NCBI GenBank assembly: GCA_023374025.1 | Contig: SIJG01000044.1 | Span: forward strand, 1,062,900-1,126,899 | Reading direction: 5' to 3' | DNA length: 64,000 bases | Source: Heterodera schachtii | Lineage: Eukaryota > Nematoda > Chromadorea > Rhabditida > Heteroderidae | Shown: positions 10,213 through 22,049 of the stretch, in pieces | Position numbering within the stretch: the first letter of the stretch is position 1 | Layout: each line of letters starts with the position of its first letter | The notes under the pieces: generated by a model | Databases searched by the model: none | The model's input: only the letters and a program-made list of their open reading frames with translations | Told to the model about the DNA's origin: nothing | Program-made: the position numbers and the translations under genes

Positions 10213-12110
10213 TAAAAGAAATGGTTTTGAAAAATAAAAAGGAAGCGAAAAATTTGGCTCTATTGCAGAAAAAAATTATTATTATTTGCTTATTTATTTC
10301 ATTAAATTTATTTTGAGGAATGAATGATGATCAGTTCAGTCTGGATGAAGAAGAAGAAGATGAACAGCAAGAAAAGAGTAAAACTCCCACAAAAGATGGT
10401 AATAAGCATCTTTTAAAAAATATAATATGATATTTTCAGCTATAATTTGATAACTTGACAACAATTTCTAATTTATTAAAATTATTTGAAAAATCGCTTC
10501 AAATTTCAGTTTTGGAAGACCATTTGTAAGACACTTATTCGAATCCTTTAATTATTGAAAATATTTAGTATTTATTCATCAGTCATTTTGACTGGCAGCA
10601 GAATTAATACAATCAAAGAAAATCTTAAAACTCGACCGATTCTGCGAAAAATGCTAAAACCATAGGAATAATTTTTTAATGTTAAAACTAGGGTTGCTCC
10701 TCGAGCCCCCCGATTCGACTTGAGACATTTTTGGGACCTATCCCCCGAACCGACCCCCGAAACGTGCCCCTCCGCCGAAAGGCGCCGACGGGGAAATTTG
10801 AAATTTTTTTTGGCATTTTAATGAATTTTGCAAAAAAAAATTTGTTCAAATTTTAATATTTTTAATTGATTTATATTTTAAGCTGGCGAGAAAAATCGCT
10901 TGCAATTGGAAAATGTTCAGAAGAAACTTTTGGAAAAAATAAGCGAATTGGAGAAGCAGCAAAAAGAACAGTCAAAAGGCGAGGGAAATTAAAAATTATT
11001 ATATTTAAATATTTGCATTTAATTTACAAACTATTTAATTTTTAGCCACTGCGGATCAATTTTCAAAAATTTTGGAAAAAATCACCGAATTGGAGAAAGA
11101 ACAGAAGCAGAAGAAAAAGGTGAAATAAGGGAAAAAGGAAAAACAAATAAATTTTATGTTTCAAAAAATAATTTCAAGGTCGGGGTTTGACTCTGACTTT
11201 ACATATAAACAATATTTACCAAAATATATATTTTTTAGCATTTTCCTTAATTTTGGTATTTAGGCATTTATTTTTAAAATTTTTAAATATATTATTTTAA
11301 GGCTCTCTTTTATTTCGGACAAAATTATTGGGATGTCAATGCTTGTCACATGAATCTCCAAATCATTGGCGAAAAAAACCTAATTGTCCATTATAAGGCA
11401 GACCATTGTGGTATTTTCAAACAATTAATCTAATCTATTTATCCTCAAAAGTTTGGTCTTCCGTCTTTGCTGAACATCCGATTTTGCTGAACAATAATTT
11501 TTCTGACATTTTTTATTATGAAATTTCGCTCAATGCGGGAGAGTGAGTTTTTTTCATTATCTATATAAAAATATCTAAAGGCGTTTAATTATTAATAACA
11601 TAATTATATTCTTTATTAATTTTTCATCTTGTAAGTTTGGACGTAAGATTTGGATTCGCCGTCAAACAGCAAAAGCAGAAATATTTGGATGAGAGCGTTG
11701 TTTATGGAATTTCTTATTCTTATGCTTTTGATGGCTGGGTTCGGATTGCTGGAAAACAAATAGAAAGAACTGATAAATATGGTTTGGGCGATACCGTAGG
11801 AATTGGCATCAGTTCGGCTACTCGGCATGTCATTTTCACCAAAAATGGAACATGTTTAGGTTGTCAAATAATAAATTAAATATTATTAATTACATTCTTA
11901 TATTATCACTTAACTTTTTTGTAGCTTTCGAACGTTTAACTGATTTGATCGTTGATCCAACTTATGATAATTCTTTTCATCCATTCATTTCTTTGAGCGA
12001 CATTGGTGACCAAATTGAGGCGAATTTTGGGCCTAATTTCAAATTCGATTTGGCATCTCTCTGAGGAAGAATTTTCACTAAAGTTGATAATTTGTTCTTT
12101 TTGATCTTTT
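10213..12110 (+). repeat. Segmental duplication, copy 1 (partner 17741-19631)
   Basis: About 1.9 kb is almost identical to 17741-19631, including introns. Only a few single-base and short indels were noticed (offset 7528 at the left, 7521 at the right). The left breakpoint lies in ataaaagaaatgg, the right after ttttgatctttt. Recent duplication, or an assembly artefact of heterozygous haplotypes. Confidence 0.9.
10320..12064 (+). CDS. SPRY-domain (SPRYSEC/RanBPM-like) protein, 5'-truncated duplicate
   Basis: Seven exons: 10318-10398 (first ATG at 10320), 10883-10978, 11046-11119, 11302-11410, 11452-11542, 11636-11859, 11925-12064; all phases agree, giving 270 residues from that ATG. Order: an acidic start (MNDDQFSLDEEEED), a coiled coil over two exons (KISELEKQQKEQ, ILEKITELEKEQ), then one SPRY domain (GDTVGIGISSATR, VIFTKNG) ending FGPNFKFDLASL. 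Exon 10883-10978 is followed by gcgagg, a GC donor. The two 5' exons of the parent gene at 16945 are absent because the duplication starts inside an intron, so the start used is uncertain. No signal peptide is visible. Confidence 0.75.
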
Positions 12111-12693
12111 TTATGCTTTTCTTCAATTGTAATTTTGTTGTTTGAATTTTTAAAATGTAAAATAAAATTAAAATCGAAATTTTTTCATCGAAAATTTTGT
12201 TCCATCCCCCTTTGTCAGTGCAATTGATATTATATATCTTTTTATTCTAAATCAAAAATGATTGTAGGTGGATGCAGTTTTACATTTACAAAATGTGGAG
12301 AAGCAGACCCAACTCCATGTGATTTGGATACTAAAATTTTGATCACTCCCGATCACTCTTAAGGAGTGATCTGATCAAAGTGTTGTAATAACATTTTTTA
12401 TCAGCATAAATGTTGACCTAGCGTGAATTTTTAAACCAAAAGGGAGAGGATCATTTTCTATAAAATTATATTTATCAAAGCTTGTTCACATATGTTTTTG
12501 GAATCATTAACGGATCAATGATCACGATTTCAACCAATTTCCGAATTCTTTAACCCAAATTCTAAACGAAAATGTGATAAAACTTGTTTTATTCGGTTCA
12601 GGAATTAGACAAGCAGTCATCTTATATGGTTTTTAAAAAATTTAATGGGACAAACTTTTTTAAGAACGCTAATTTTTTCTAAACTAATTTTAG

Positions 12694-14050
12694 GATTTGA
12701 TGATGATGAGTTTAGTATATACGAAAAGATTGGCAAAAGAAAGAAGAAAGTGTAACGTTCTCAGTCCAATTTGGTCGGAATTAAAATAATCTTATAAAGG
12801 AAAAATATTTTTAACAATTATATTTTAAGCTGGCGAGGAAAAGATCGAACAATTACAAAATGATCAGAAGAAACTTTTGGAAAAAATCAGTGAATTGGAA
12901 AAGCAGCAAAAAGAACAAACAAAAGGCAAAGACATTAGCAATTTTAATAATTACATTTAAATTAAAAGTTGATTCGATTTTTAAGTAGCTGATTATCAAT
13001 TTTCAAAAAATTAAGGATTCTCACAATTACAAAATGATCAAAAGAAAATTTTGGAAAAAATCAGTGAATTGGAGAAACAGCAAAAACAGCAGCACGAAAA
13101 CACAATCAAAGGCACGTGAATTTTAGCTAGAATAAATTATTTGCGTATTAAAAACTTCTTTTCCTAGTTGAAATTTGTTATATGGGTTAATAATTTTGTT
13201 AAATAATTGTTCATTTTTATATTTTAATAATTATTTAGCTAAAACTGACCAATTCACAAAAATGCAAATTGATCAAAGGACTCGATTGGAAAATGACAGT
13301 GATTTGGCAATTTCCAATTGCCTAAAGATTTATTGGGATACCAATTCTCGTCACAAGAATCTCGAAATCAATGGCGACCAAAATCTCATTGTCTTTTATA
13401 ACGAAGATAATTATGGTATTTTATTATAATTTACTTATATCTTTATCCTTAAAAGGTTCGAATTTGATCTTTGCTAAAAATCCGCCGATTTTGCTGAACA
13501 ATAACTCGCCTGACATTTTTTACTTCGAAATTTCTATAAAAAATAAAATTGGGTAAGAGATTTTTTTTATTTTCTGTCCAATTTAGTATAAAAATTAAAA
13601 CATGATTTTATTCATTTTTCAGTTGGAACATCAGCATCGGATTCGCACTCAAACAACAGACAAAATTGAAAAGAAGAATGGGAAATGGCGTATATGATTA
13701 TTTAAGCAATGGAGAAATTTGGGGCAACGGAGAAGTAAAGGGAGAAAATGACGAATATTCCTACGGTGTTGGCGATACCGTAGGATTTGGCGGCAATTGG
13801 GCCACTCGGCAGATCATTTTCACCAAAAATGGGCTTCGTTTAGGTTGGCAAATAAATATATAATTAATTGATTTTTATGTTTGAATTATTTAAAATCCCT
13901 AAACTTTTTTTTATAGATTCCTCTGATTTTTTCGTTGATCCATATTTGGCTGATCATTATTTGCGTCCATTTGTTACGTTGGGTCATTCTGATGACAAAA
14001 TTGAGGCGAATTTTGGGCCAAATTTCAAATTCGATTTGACAATTCTCTGA
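12694..14050 (+). CDS. SPRY-domain (SPRYSEC/RanBPM-like) protein
   Basis: Exons: 12694-12732 (5' partner not found), 12830-12925, 13016-13111, 13239-13415, 13456-13552, 13623-13843, 13917-14050. From 12830 on every phase agrees and the frame is open to TGA. Two coiled-coil exons (EKISELEKQQ type) end at GC donors (gcaaag, gcacgt), and the first exon probably does too (gcaaaa). Exon 13239-13415 joins the last coiled-coil piece to the first SPRY exon, which is two exons in the sister genes, so an intron was lost. The SPRY domain carries YWDTNSRHKN, GDTVGFGGNWATRQ and IIFTKNG and ends in FGPNFKFDLTIL. The start codon is unknown; a first exon may lie in 12065-12690. Confidence 0.7.
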
Positions 14051-14289
14051 GGAAGAAGAAATATTCATTAAAACTGATCAATTTGTACTTTTTAATGTTT
14101 TTATGCTTTTCTTCAATTGTAATTTGGTTTTTTGAATTTTCAAAAAGGTCAAATGAATTAAAATCAAAAATATAATTCCGCGATAAATTTCCTGTAGTTT
14201 TACTTTTACTAAGTTGGACATTTGCTTGAGCAGACCCAACTCCCCTGGGAATGCTAAAATTTTGATTTCTCAAAATTAATTTAAATAAA

Positions 14290-14895
14290 TAATTCGAATT
14301 TCCTTTTTCACCTGAACTTTTGCGGGGTCGAATTTGAATTGTGGCCAAAATTTGTCTCAATCAAATCTGGAAAATCAAAAGGAGGTGAAAAGAGCAAATC
14401 TCTTAAAAATAATTCAAGTAAAAATAATGTAAAAATAAAATAACTAACCCAAAGGATGGCCATTCGTTATGAAATTATCCGCCGAGTGGCCAAATTAATG
14501 CCACAACCGACGAAATCGCCACGAGAAAAGTTCGGCATTTCAACATTGTTTGACCCATTGGCCCAAAATTGGCCATCGCTTTCGTATGCGCAACTGTCCG
14601 AATTTTGGCCAACCCTTTCGTCCAATGGCATCGCTTTCGTGGAAAATCCAATTAATAAATATTATTAACCCTTACTGTATTTTTTGTCTATATTCAACAG
14701 TGAAAGCCCATAAAAAGTTATTCCAAAATAAAGCACTTGGCCAAACAAGCACAATGGATAAAAATAGATCTTCTCAGATACCGCTTCCATCGCCTTTGAT
14801 GGACTTTTAATGATCCCAAGCCAAATATTTCGAGATCACTGTGACTGGCATTAGCATTCCAACAGTTTTGTTTTGGGTTTGAAAAGTTTTAAAAT
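14290..14895 (-). pseudogene. Decayed SPRY gene fragment
   Basis: Minus-strand pieces match exons of the dual-SPRY gene: 14891-14783 (first SPRY exon), 14665-14449 (main SPRY exon) and 14358-14302 (end of the first SPRY domain). The acceptor of the first piece is lost (tttaaaac where relatives have tttag), a small deletion shifts its frame near 14800, the exon that should follow is missing, and a deletion near the IIF..NG motif (about 14465) breaks the main exon. Clearly a dead copy. Confidence 0.8.
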
Positions 14896-14899
14896 AATT

Positions 14900-16940
14900 T
14901 TTATTTTTATGTATTTTAAATCGTCATACGTATTAATTTGCAGCTTAAATTATCGCTTTCAGTAGCACATTCTGCTCTTATCTTAGCCCTCCAATTTTTT
15001 TTTGGCATTTTCAATTTGTTTCATTTTGTGAATCATTGCCTATTCATAATAAAGGCCTGTATAATTGATGATAAAGCCTTTGCATTCTAATCCCATTCAA
15101 ATGGCAACAATTAAAAATCTTTTTCTGTCTTCAGCGTCTCTCCGTTTTTTTGTCCGTCGTCCCCGCGGGGAGCAAATTCCCCGCCTCTCCGTTCCCCAGC
15201 AGACAAATGTGAAAGAGCATTTTCTTAAATTGATTTATATGGCCAAGGATCATATAAATAAAATCAATTATTTGAAAAAGCCAAACGTTTAAGAAAATAT
15301 GAAAAACAAAAATATGAAAATCAAAAATATTTTTTCATTTAAATCACAAAATAATTTTATATTTTCTTTCCTCAAACCATTAATTATGTTTTCTCTAAAT
15401 ATTGTATTTTGTGAATTAAATTCTATTATTTTCTTTAATTCAATTTCTCTTTCCCTTATAGGATAGGGTAATTAGTGGGAGGCACCGTGCGGCGTCGCAT
15501 TGGCCGCGCGCCGATGGCACACCGCGAAAAGTCGCTTTATGGCGTGGGGTCGAGAGTCAATTCGCGACGGTCATTTGCATTTCCCTTTTTGTCTTTCCCT
15601 TTTTCTGATCATGTGCTTTCCCATCTCCACCCCTTTAAATGCTGTCATCACCTTTATTTGATTTTTTTTTCCATCCATAATATACTATTTTGTTTTTCTC
15701 ATACGTTCCCTCTCTCATTTTCATCATTTCCTTTGCCTACTATTTTTCTCTACAATTTTTCTCCCATTCTTCTGCATTTATTCATATTGTAATTGCCTAT
15801 CCCCGCCCATTGCCTTCAGCGATGACTTCCCCTTTCATTGGCCTTTATTCTTTCCTTTTCATGTTCAATTTTTTTCGCTTTGTGCTTTTCATCAGCAATA
15901 TTTTGCTCCGCTCATAAATATTGAATTTGCGATATTAGCGCGCTTTTCCCTTCCAAATATTTCGGTGTGCACAATTTTACCATCGGATTATTTTAAGAAT
16001 TATTCCCGTGCACATTCCGCAATAAATTAGCCAAAAAGGTCTGCCCATTACCCTCTTTCGTACTTTGGTATTGTTACAGCTGTAATAATTGGGCACAACA
16101 TTTGTTTACATTTAATAGTGCTTTGACACATTTCCGGTAATTTTGGTTTGACTATTCGGTGCTTTATCACCTTTCATTTACACAATTTGGTCATTTGTCC
16201 CACTGGTCTCTCGATTTATTACATTTCGTCTTTTGTCCCTTTGGCTGACTGACTCATTACTTTTCGGCCATTTGTCCCACTGTCCGACCGACTTATTACA
16301 TTTCGGCCTTTGTCTCATTAGCCGATCGCTTCATTTATATTTCGATCATTTGTCCTTTTGGTCGTTTTTGGCCGGTTGCTTTGTTGCGTTTCGGTCTTTT
16401 GTCCCACTTCGGCCTTTGTTACGCCAATTTTGGTATTTTGTCAAATTATCGGCTGCTATTCGCTCACAAATCAGTCCCAGTCTCGTTCACTATTTACTGG
16501 GAAAAGGCTTTTCATTGTCCGCCAAATCATTTTTGGCCATGATTTATTTCAAAAATATAAACATTTTTTATTATTTTTATGCATAATTTTTACATTTTTA
16601 ATAAAATTTTCATCTCAACTTTTTTTTTGCCCTTTTTCCACCTCTTCCCACCGCAGTTTTGCCCATCTTTTTGGGTCACCATTTGCCCAACATTAAAAGG
16701 CAATATTTGAATATAAAAATGGAAGAAATAATGAGTATTAAAATATTTTTTAATCTTTTGCCCGTCGCATTTTCTCCAATTTTGGGTCATCGTTTTGCCC
16801 ATAAATTTATTTAATTTTTGACTATAAATATGTGCACAATTACAGCGCTATAGCAGAATTAACCTTATTTGCTCATGTCTTTTTAAATTCTTTAAACAAA
16901 TTCAAATGAAAATAATTTAATTTAATTTAGATTTTAAAAT
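14900..16940. other. Intergenic with GC-rich patch and a degenerate minisatellite
   Basis: No gene with convincing structure. 15475-15575 is a GC-rich island (gtgcggcgtcgcattggccg) behind a splice-acceptor-like cccttatag; its frame is open but unlike any protein I know. 16170-16430 holds about four or five degenerate copies of a roughly 55-bp unit (ttacatttcggcctttgtcc...gaccgac). The rest is AT-rich. The promoter of the gene at 16945 should lie at the right end. Confidence 0.4.
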
Positions 16941-16944
16941 TAAA

Positions 16945-19585
16945 ATGTCATCATTCACGACTTGTTCATCAGTGGACGAATTTTCTCCTCTCCAACGTAA
17001 AAAATTTGTTTAAAATGCATAATTAAAATACAATAATAATAACATTTAAATAATCAAATTTGTTAAAAATAATTTTTTAATTAAATTAATTTTTCATTTT
17101 CAGCAATTTTTCCAAATCTAAGCCCATCGGAGGAAATGAGTGTTCTGATTGCCAGAATTGCTGAGCTGAATCGAGCGAAAACAATTGAACCATCTGTTGC
17201 AAGTTCTGAAGCGTCTGGACAAGATGGATACGGTAAGGAATTTTGCATAATTGAGGAGGTACGGTATGAAAATTATATAATAAAAGAAATGGTTTTGAAA
17301 TTAAATGCAAAAAATTATTTAGTCAAATTTTTTAACCCAAAATAAATAAAGGATATGGGGCCCCCATTCTTCACGATTGCCTAAATTAGAAACATTTAAT
17401 GGAATTATTTATGTGAAAATTCGTAAAATTAATGATTTTTCATTTAAGGATTTTCCAATTATAGGGAAATGAAAGGAGCAAAAAAGTTATAATTATTTTT
17501 CTTATTTTATTACTCCACTTTTTTCTTTAAAAAATTAAATTATTTATTTATTTTTATTTTCAGCAATTTTTCCAAATCTAAGCCCATCGGAGGAAATGAG
17601 TGTTCTGATTGCCAGAATTGCTGAGCTGTACCGTGCGAAAACAATTGAACCATCTGTTGCAAGTTCTGAAGTGTTTGGACAAGACGGATACGGTAAGGAA
17701 TTTTGCATAATTGAGGGGGTACGGTATGAAAATTATATAATAAAAGAAATGGTTTTGAAAAATAAAAAGGAAGCGAAAAATTTGGCTCTATTGCAGAAAA
17801 AAATTATTATTATTTGCTTATTTATTTCATTAAATTTATTTTGAGGAATGAATGATGATCAGTTCAGTCTGGATGAAGAAGAAGAAGATGAACAGCAAGA
17901 AAAGAGTAAAACTCCCACAAAAGATGGTAATAAGCATCTTTTAAAAAATATAATATGATATTTTCAGCTATAATTTGATAACTTGACAACAATTTCTAAT
18001 TTATTAAAATTATTTGAAAAATCGCTTCAAATTTCAGTTTTGGAAGACCATTTGTAAGACACTTATTCGAATCCTTTAATTATTGAAAATATTTAGTATT
18101 TATTCATCAGTCATTTTGACTGGCAGCAGAATTAATACAATCAAAGAAAATCTTAAAACTCGACCGATTCTGCGAAAAATGCTAAAACCATAGGAATAAT
18201 TTTTTTAATGTTAAAACTAGGGTTGCTCCTCGAGCCCCCCGATTCGACTTGAGACATTTTTGGGACCTATCCCCCGAACCGACCCCCGAAACGTGCCCCT
18301 CCGCCGAAAGGCGCCGACGGGGAAATTTGAAATTTTTTTTGGCATTTTAATGAATTTTGCAAAAAAAAAATTTGTTCAAATTTTAATATTTTTAATTGAT
18401 TTATATTTTAGAGAAAAATCGCTTGCAATTGGAAAATGTTCAGAAGAAACTTTTGGAAAAATAAGCGAATTGGAGAAGCAGCAAAAAGAACAGTCAAAAG
18501 GCGAGGGAAATTAAAAATTATTATATTTAAATATTTGCATTTAATTTACAAACTATTTAATTTTTAGCCACTGCGGATCAATTTTCAAAAATTTTGGAAA
18601 AAATCACCGAATTGGAGAAAGAACAGAAGCAGAAGAAAAAGGTGAAATAAGGGAAAAAGGAAAAACAAATAAATTTTATGTTTCAAAAATAATTTCAAGG
18701 TCGGGGTTTGACTCTGACTTTACATATAAACAATATTTACCAAAATATATATTTTTTAGCATTTTCCTTAATTTTGGTATTTAGGCATTTATTTTTAAAA
18801 TTTTTAAATATATTATTTTAAGGCTCTCTTTTATTTCGGACAAAATTATTGGGATGTCAATGCTTGTCACATGAATCTCCAAATCATTGGCGAAAAAAAC
18901 CTAATTGTCCATTATAAGGCAGACCATTGTGGTATTTTCAAACAATTAATCTAATCTATTTATCCTCAAAAGTTTGGTCTTCCGTCTTTGCTGAACATCC
19001 GATTTTGCTGAACAATAATTTTTCTGACATTTTTTATTATGAAATTTCGCTCAATGCGGGAGAGTGAGTTTTTTTCATTATCTATATAAAAATATCTAAA
19101 GGCGTTTAATTATTAATAACATAATTATATTCTTTATTAATTTTTCATCTTGTAAGTTTGGACGTAAGATTTGGATTCGCCGTCAAACAGCAAAAGCAGA
19201 AATATTTGGATGAGAGCGTTGTTTATGGAATTTCTTATTCTTATGCTTTTGATGGCTGGGTTCGGATTGCTGGAAAACAAATAGAAAGAACTGATAAATA
19301 TGGTTTGGGCGATACCGTAGGAATTGGCATCAGTTCGGCTACTCGGCATGTCATTTTCACCAAAAATGGAACATGTTTAGGTTGTCAAATAATAAATTAA
19401 ATATTATTAATTACATTCTTATATTATCACTTAACTTTTTTGTAGCTTTCGAACGTTTAACTGATTTGATCGTTGATCCAACTTATGATAATTCTTTTCA
19501 TCCATTCATTTCTTTGAGCGACATTGGTGACCAAATTGAGGCGAATTTTGGGCCTAATTTCAAATTCGATTTGGCATCTCTCTGA
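16945..19585 (+). pseudogene. SPRY-domain gene with duplicated exon 2 and a frameshift in the coiled coil
   Basis: Exons: 16945-16996 (ATG; MSSFTTCSSVDEFSPLQ), 17104-17232, 17564-17692, 17846-17926, 18412-18500, 18568-18641, 18823-18931, 18973-19063, 19157-19380, 19446-19585. Exons 2 and 3 are near-identical copies (NLSPSEEMSVLIARIAEL) in phase 1-1, so both could be kept in frame. The 3' half is the second copy of the duplicated 1.9-kb block. Here exon 18412-18500 is 89 bases against 96 in copy 1, with a TAA at 18462-18464, so the SPRY part is out of frame with the start. The intact SPRY exons are otherwise the same as at 10318-12064. A one-base assembly error cannot be excluded. No signal peptide is visible. 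Confidence 0.7.
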
Positions 19586-19631
19586 GGAAGAATTTTCACT
19601 AAAGTTGATAATTTGTTCTTTTTGATCTTTT
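17741..19631 (+). repeat. Segmental duplication, copy 2 (partner 10213-12110)
   Basis: See copy 1. The right breakpoint at about 19631 directly abuts an unrelated minus-strand gene fragment (19635-19885). Confidence 0.9.
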
Positions 19632-19634
19632 GAG

Positions 19635-19885
19635 AGCGAAAATTATGAAACACTTCATCATTTACGAAATGCATTTGAAAGATGGCGGACACATTCAGCA
19701 GAGGCAAAATAACAGTGGAAAAAAATGTGCCAATTTTGTGGTTGAACCAAGCGCCAGCAAAAGCCAAAAATAAATCAACGGACTCGAAAAGGCGCCGAAA
19801 GCGGTGGAGAAAAGGAACGACATCACAATTGATGTAATTGAAAGGAAAAACGAATGGAATGATCAACGGGGCTAAAATATCTGTG
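19635..19885 (-). pseudogene. Fragment of an unknown gene, also present at 48860-49065
   Basis: The minus-strand frame begins after cacag near 19881 and reads LAPLIIPFVFPFNYI, then PFLHRFRRLFESVDLF and a further hydrophobic stretch, stopping in the duplicated SPRY block. A second copy on the plus strand at 48860-49065 has a one-base shift right after its acceptor and an early stop. Hydrophobic blocks suggest a membrane protein. I do not recognise the family. Both copies are partial. Confidence 0.5.
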
Positions 19886-19931
19886 AAATTATTTAAATAT
19901 TTCGGTATCTTTAGCAATTTTTAGCAAAGAC

Positions 19932-20465
19932 CCTCGCACTTTGCGAAAAATTCACCAAAAATGTTATGTAAACGAAAAACAGACCCACTAAGGATCGATG
20001 TAATTTTAAAAAAAAAGGCCCCCTAGAAATGTGGGAAAATCAATTTTATTTTTCTTGACCAAAATTTTTGAGTTAAAATTTTCACTGATTGAAGTGTTGA
20101 CTAGCGAATTTTTAAAATTAGAACAAATTTATTATTGTTTTATTTCTAATATGAGAAGATAAATCACGAAATTCTCAAGCCTTGGAATGTGATGATCTGA
20201 TGGGTGGGGGGTGGATCCGGCGGTGCCGATAGGCGCCGCCGGGAAAATTTTTGAAAATTTGAAGACAATTTAGTAAAAGATTTAGTAAAAGAAATGATAA
20301 CTATTTTGTGATTTAAAGCTAATTTTTTTTAAATTAATGTTTTGTCAGCTGCGACGGGGAAAATTGGAATTTGAACGCGTTTTTTGAGAAAAATAACCCA
20401 AGTTTTAAAAAAAAATTTATTTAAAATTTAAATATACAAAAAGACAATCGCTCAAAAAATTTTTT
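19932..20465. other. Intergenic with one hairpin module
   Basis: AT-rich. 20217-20243 is a very good copy of the GC-rich GATA-loop hairpin, followed by gaaaattttt. No gene. Confidence 0.5.
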
Positions 20466-20469
20466 TTTT

Positions 20470-21293
20470 TAAATTTACCAAAAAATCCGCGGCACGCAAA
20501 ACAAAATCCCACAGTCGCAGACTCAAATTGCCGCGGTCGCGAATCGCGGTCGCGTCCACCAGGGATGGCACGGAATTCCGATTTCCGACATTTTTGGCTC
20601 GGAATTCCGAATTCCGATTTCCGAAAAAATTTTGGACTTCGGAATTCCGACTTCCGGTTTCCGAAATTTTTGATAAAAAGTCGGAAATTTTCGGAAATTT
20701 TTTTTGAATTTTTTTTCAAAAAATTAACAATTTTTATAATTTTTGTTAATAAATTGCACTGAAATCAAATATGTATTTAAATAGATCAAAAATTTTGGAA
20801 TCGCCTTACTTGGTTAAGAATTTAAAATTTAGCCTATTAAAATATTTAGGAAATTTTTATTATATTTTATGTTTTTTGAAAAATTTCCGAATCCCGACTT
20901 CCGACGTTTTGGGATCGGAATTCCAATTTCCGACTTCCGAAAAATTTTTGGGCCTCGGAATTCCGATTTCCGAAATGGACCCCCGGAATTCCGATTTCCG
21001 AAAATTTTTGGGGCCTTGGAATGCCATCCCTGGCGTCCACTATCATACGCATAAGTGCCGTTGCGACTTAGAATTGTTCCATTCAAGTTGTTCTGCTGTT
21101 TGACTGCAAATCCGAAGCTAATAAACCAGTTGATGCAATTAACAATAATTCAAATTAAATATTCTATAAGTTTTTATATTAAAAGTAAAAAAAAAACTCT
21201 TACCCCAGTCTAATTTGTACTGAAATTTCATAGTAAAATAATATTATACGCCTGTTCAGCAAAATCGAATGTTTAGAGAAGAGGGAACGCCAC
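20470..21293 (-). pseudogene. SPRY gene fragment split by a hAT-like MITE
   Basis: Minus-strand exon 21293-21204 reads WRSLFSKHSILLN..FYYEISV, and exon 21117 onward reads FGFAVKQQ.., NGTYAYDSG, both typical SPRY pieces. The second is cut at 21033-21040 by the element 20560-21032 and resumes beyond its 8-bp target duplication. The continuation (ATVGFCFACRGFF) is a degenerate form of the DTVGIG..ATRQIIF block, so the copy was probably already decaying. The last exon was not found. Confidence 0.75.
20560..21032. mobile_element. hAT-like MITE with ggaattccg subterminal repeats
   Basis: Perfect 8-bp target duplication gcgtccac at 20552-20559 and 21033-21040. Terminal inverted repeats begin CAGGGATGGC (inverse gccatccctg). 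Subterminal regions are filled with cggaattccgatttccg motifs in both orientations. No transposase ORF. Inserted in a SPRY exon. A short degraded relative lies at 42281-42400. Confidence 0.9.
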
Positions 21294-21349
21294 AAAAAAT
21301 AAATTTTAAATTTAAATTAGAAATTTTAAAGAAAATATTATTATTATTT

Positions 21350-21920
21350 TTAGGGCTTCCTTTTTTAGGCACAAAAAATCGCGAATACGCACCTAAAAAG
21401 GCATTAAAAAATCGCAAAATAGGCATTAAATAGGCACAAAAAGGCTAAAATAGTCACAAAAATAGGCAAAAAAATTTTTTATTAACGCTTTTTTGGTATT
21501 AAAACAAGTAAAAACTTAAATATTTCAAATGGAAATGAAATTATCAAATAGTTTAAAGTTTTTTCCAGATTAGGACAAATTTTTAAACCAAAAATTTTTA
21601 TTGAGTAAAAAAATTAAATTTTGGGATCATTTTTTTGAAAAATTTTTTCAATTCTTAGGGGGTGTATTTTCTGAAATTTTTTTTTTGAGTCATTTCTTTG
21701 AGGTATGTTTTTCGTTTTTATTGCATTTTTGTTAAGGATTTTTCAAAAACCCTAAAATAGGCACTTTTAGGCACAAAAACCCCGAAATAGGCAAAAATAG
21801 GCATTATAAAAGTGATCGTAGACTCCCCAAACCAAGCGGAAAATGCGTTTTTCGTGCTTATCTTTGCGTATTAAGTGCGCAGAAATTTTAGGCATAAGTT
21901 CGGTGTCGCATTTTCGAACT
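21350..21920. mobile_element. Decayed relative of the hAT-like MITE at 33804-34436
   Basis: Starts with 'aggcacaaaaa' motifs, has the same 'ggggtgtatttt' core and right part (ccaaaccaagcggaaaatgcg, aagtgcgcagaaa) as the element at 33804-34436. Ends are eroded and no target duplication was found. Confidence 0.6.
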
Positions 21921-22049
21921 CCCGTTTTACTTTTACTATGTTGGAAAATTGCTAGAACATTATGCATACCAACTACACTGGGATGCTTCACCCACACTCA
22001 TACTTTTTTTAGCTTCGGTTCACCATGAGTGGTGCACTTATCAAAAAAG

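Noticed and set aside
15475..15917. Plus-strand frames of about 105 and 75 codons
   Set aside because: The downstream part is T/C-rich noncoding sequence with no splice or homology support; kept only as a GC-rich island finding.
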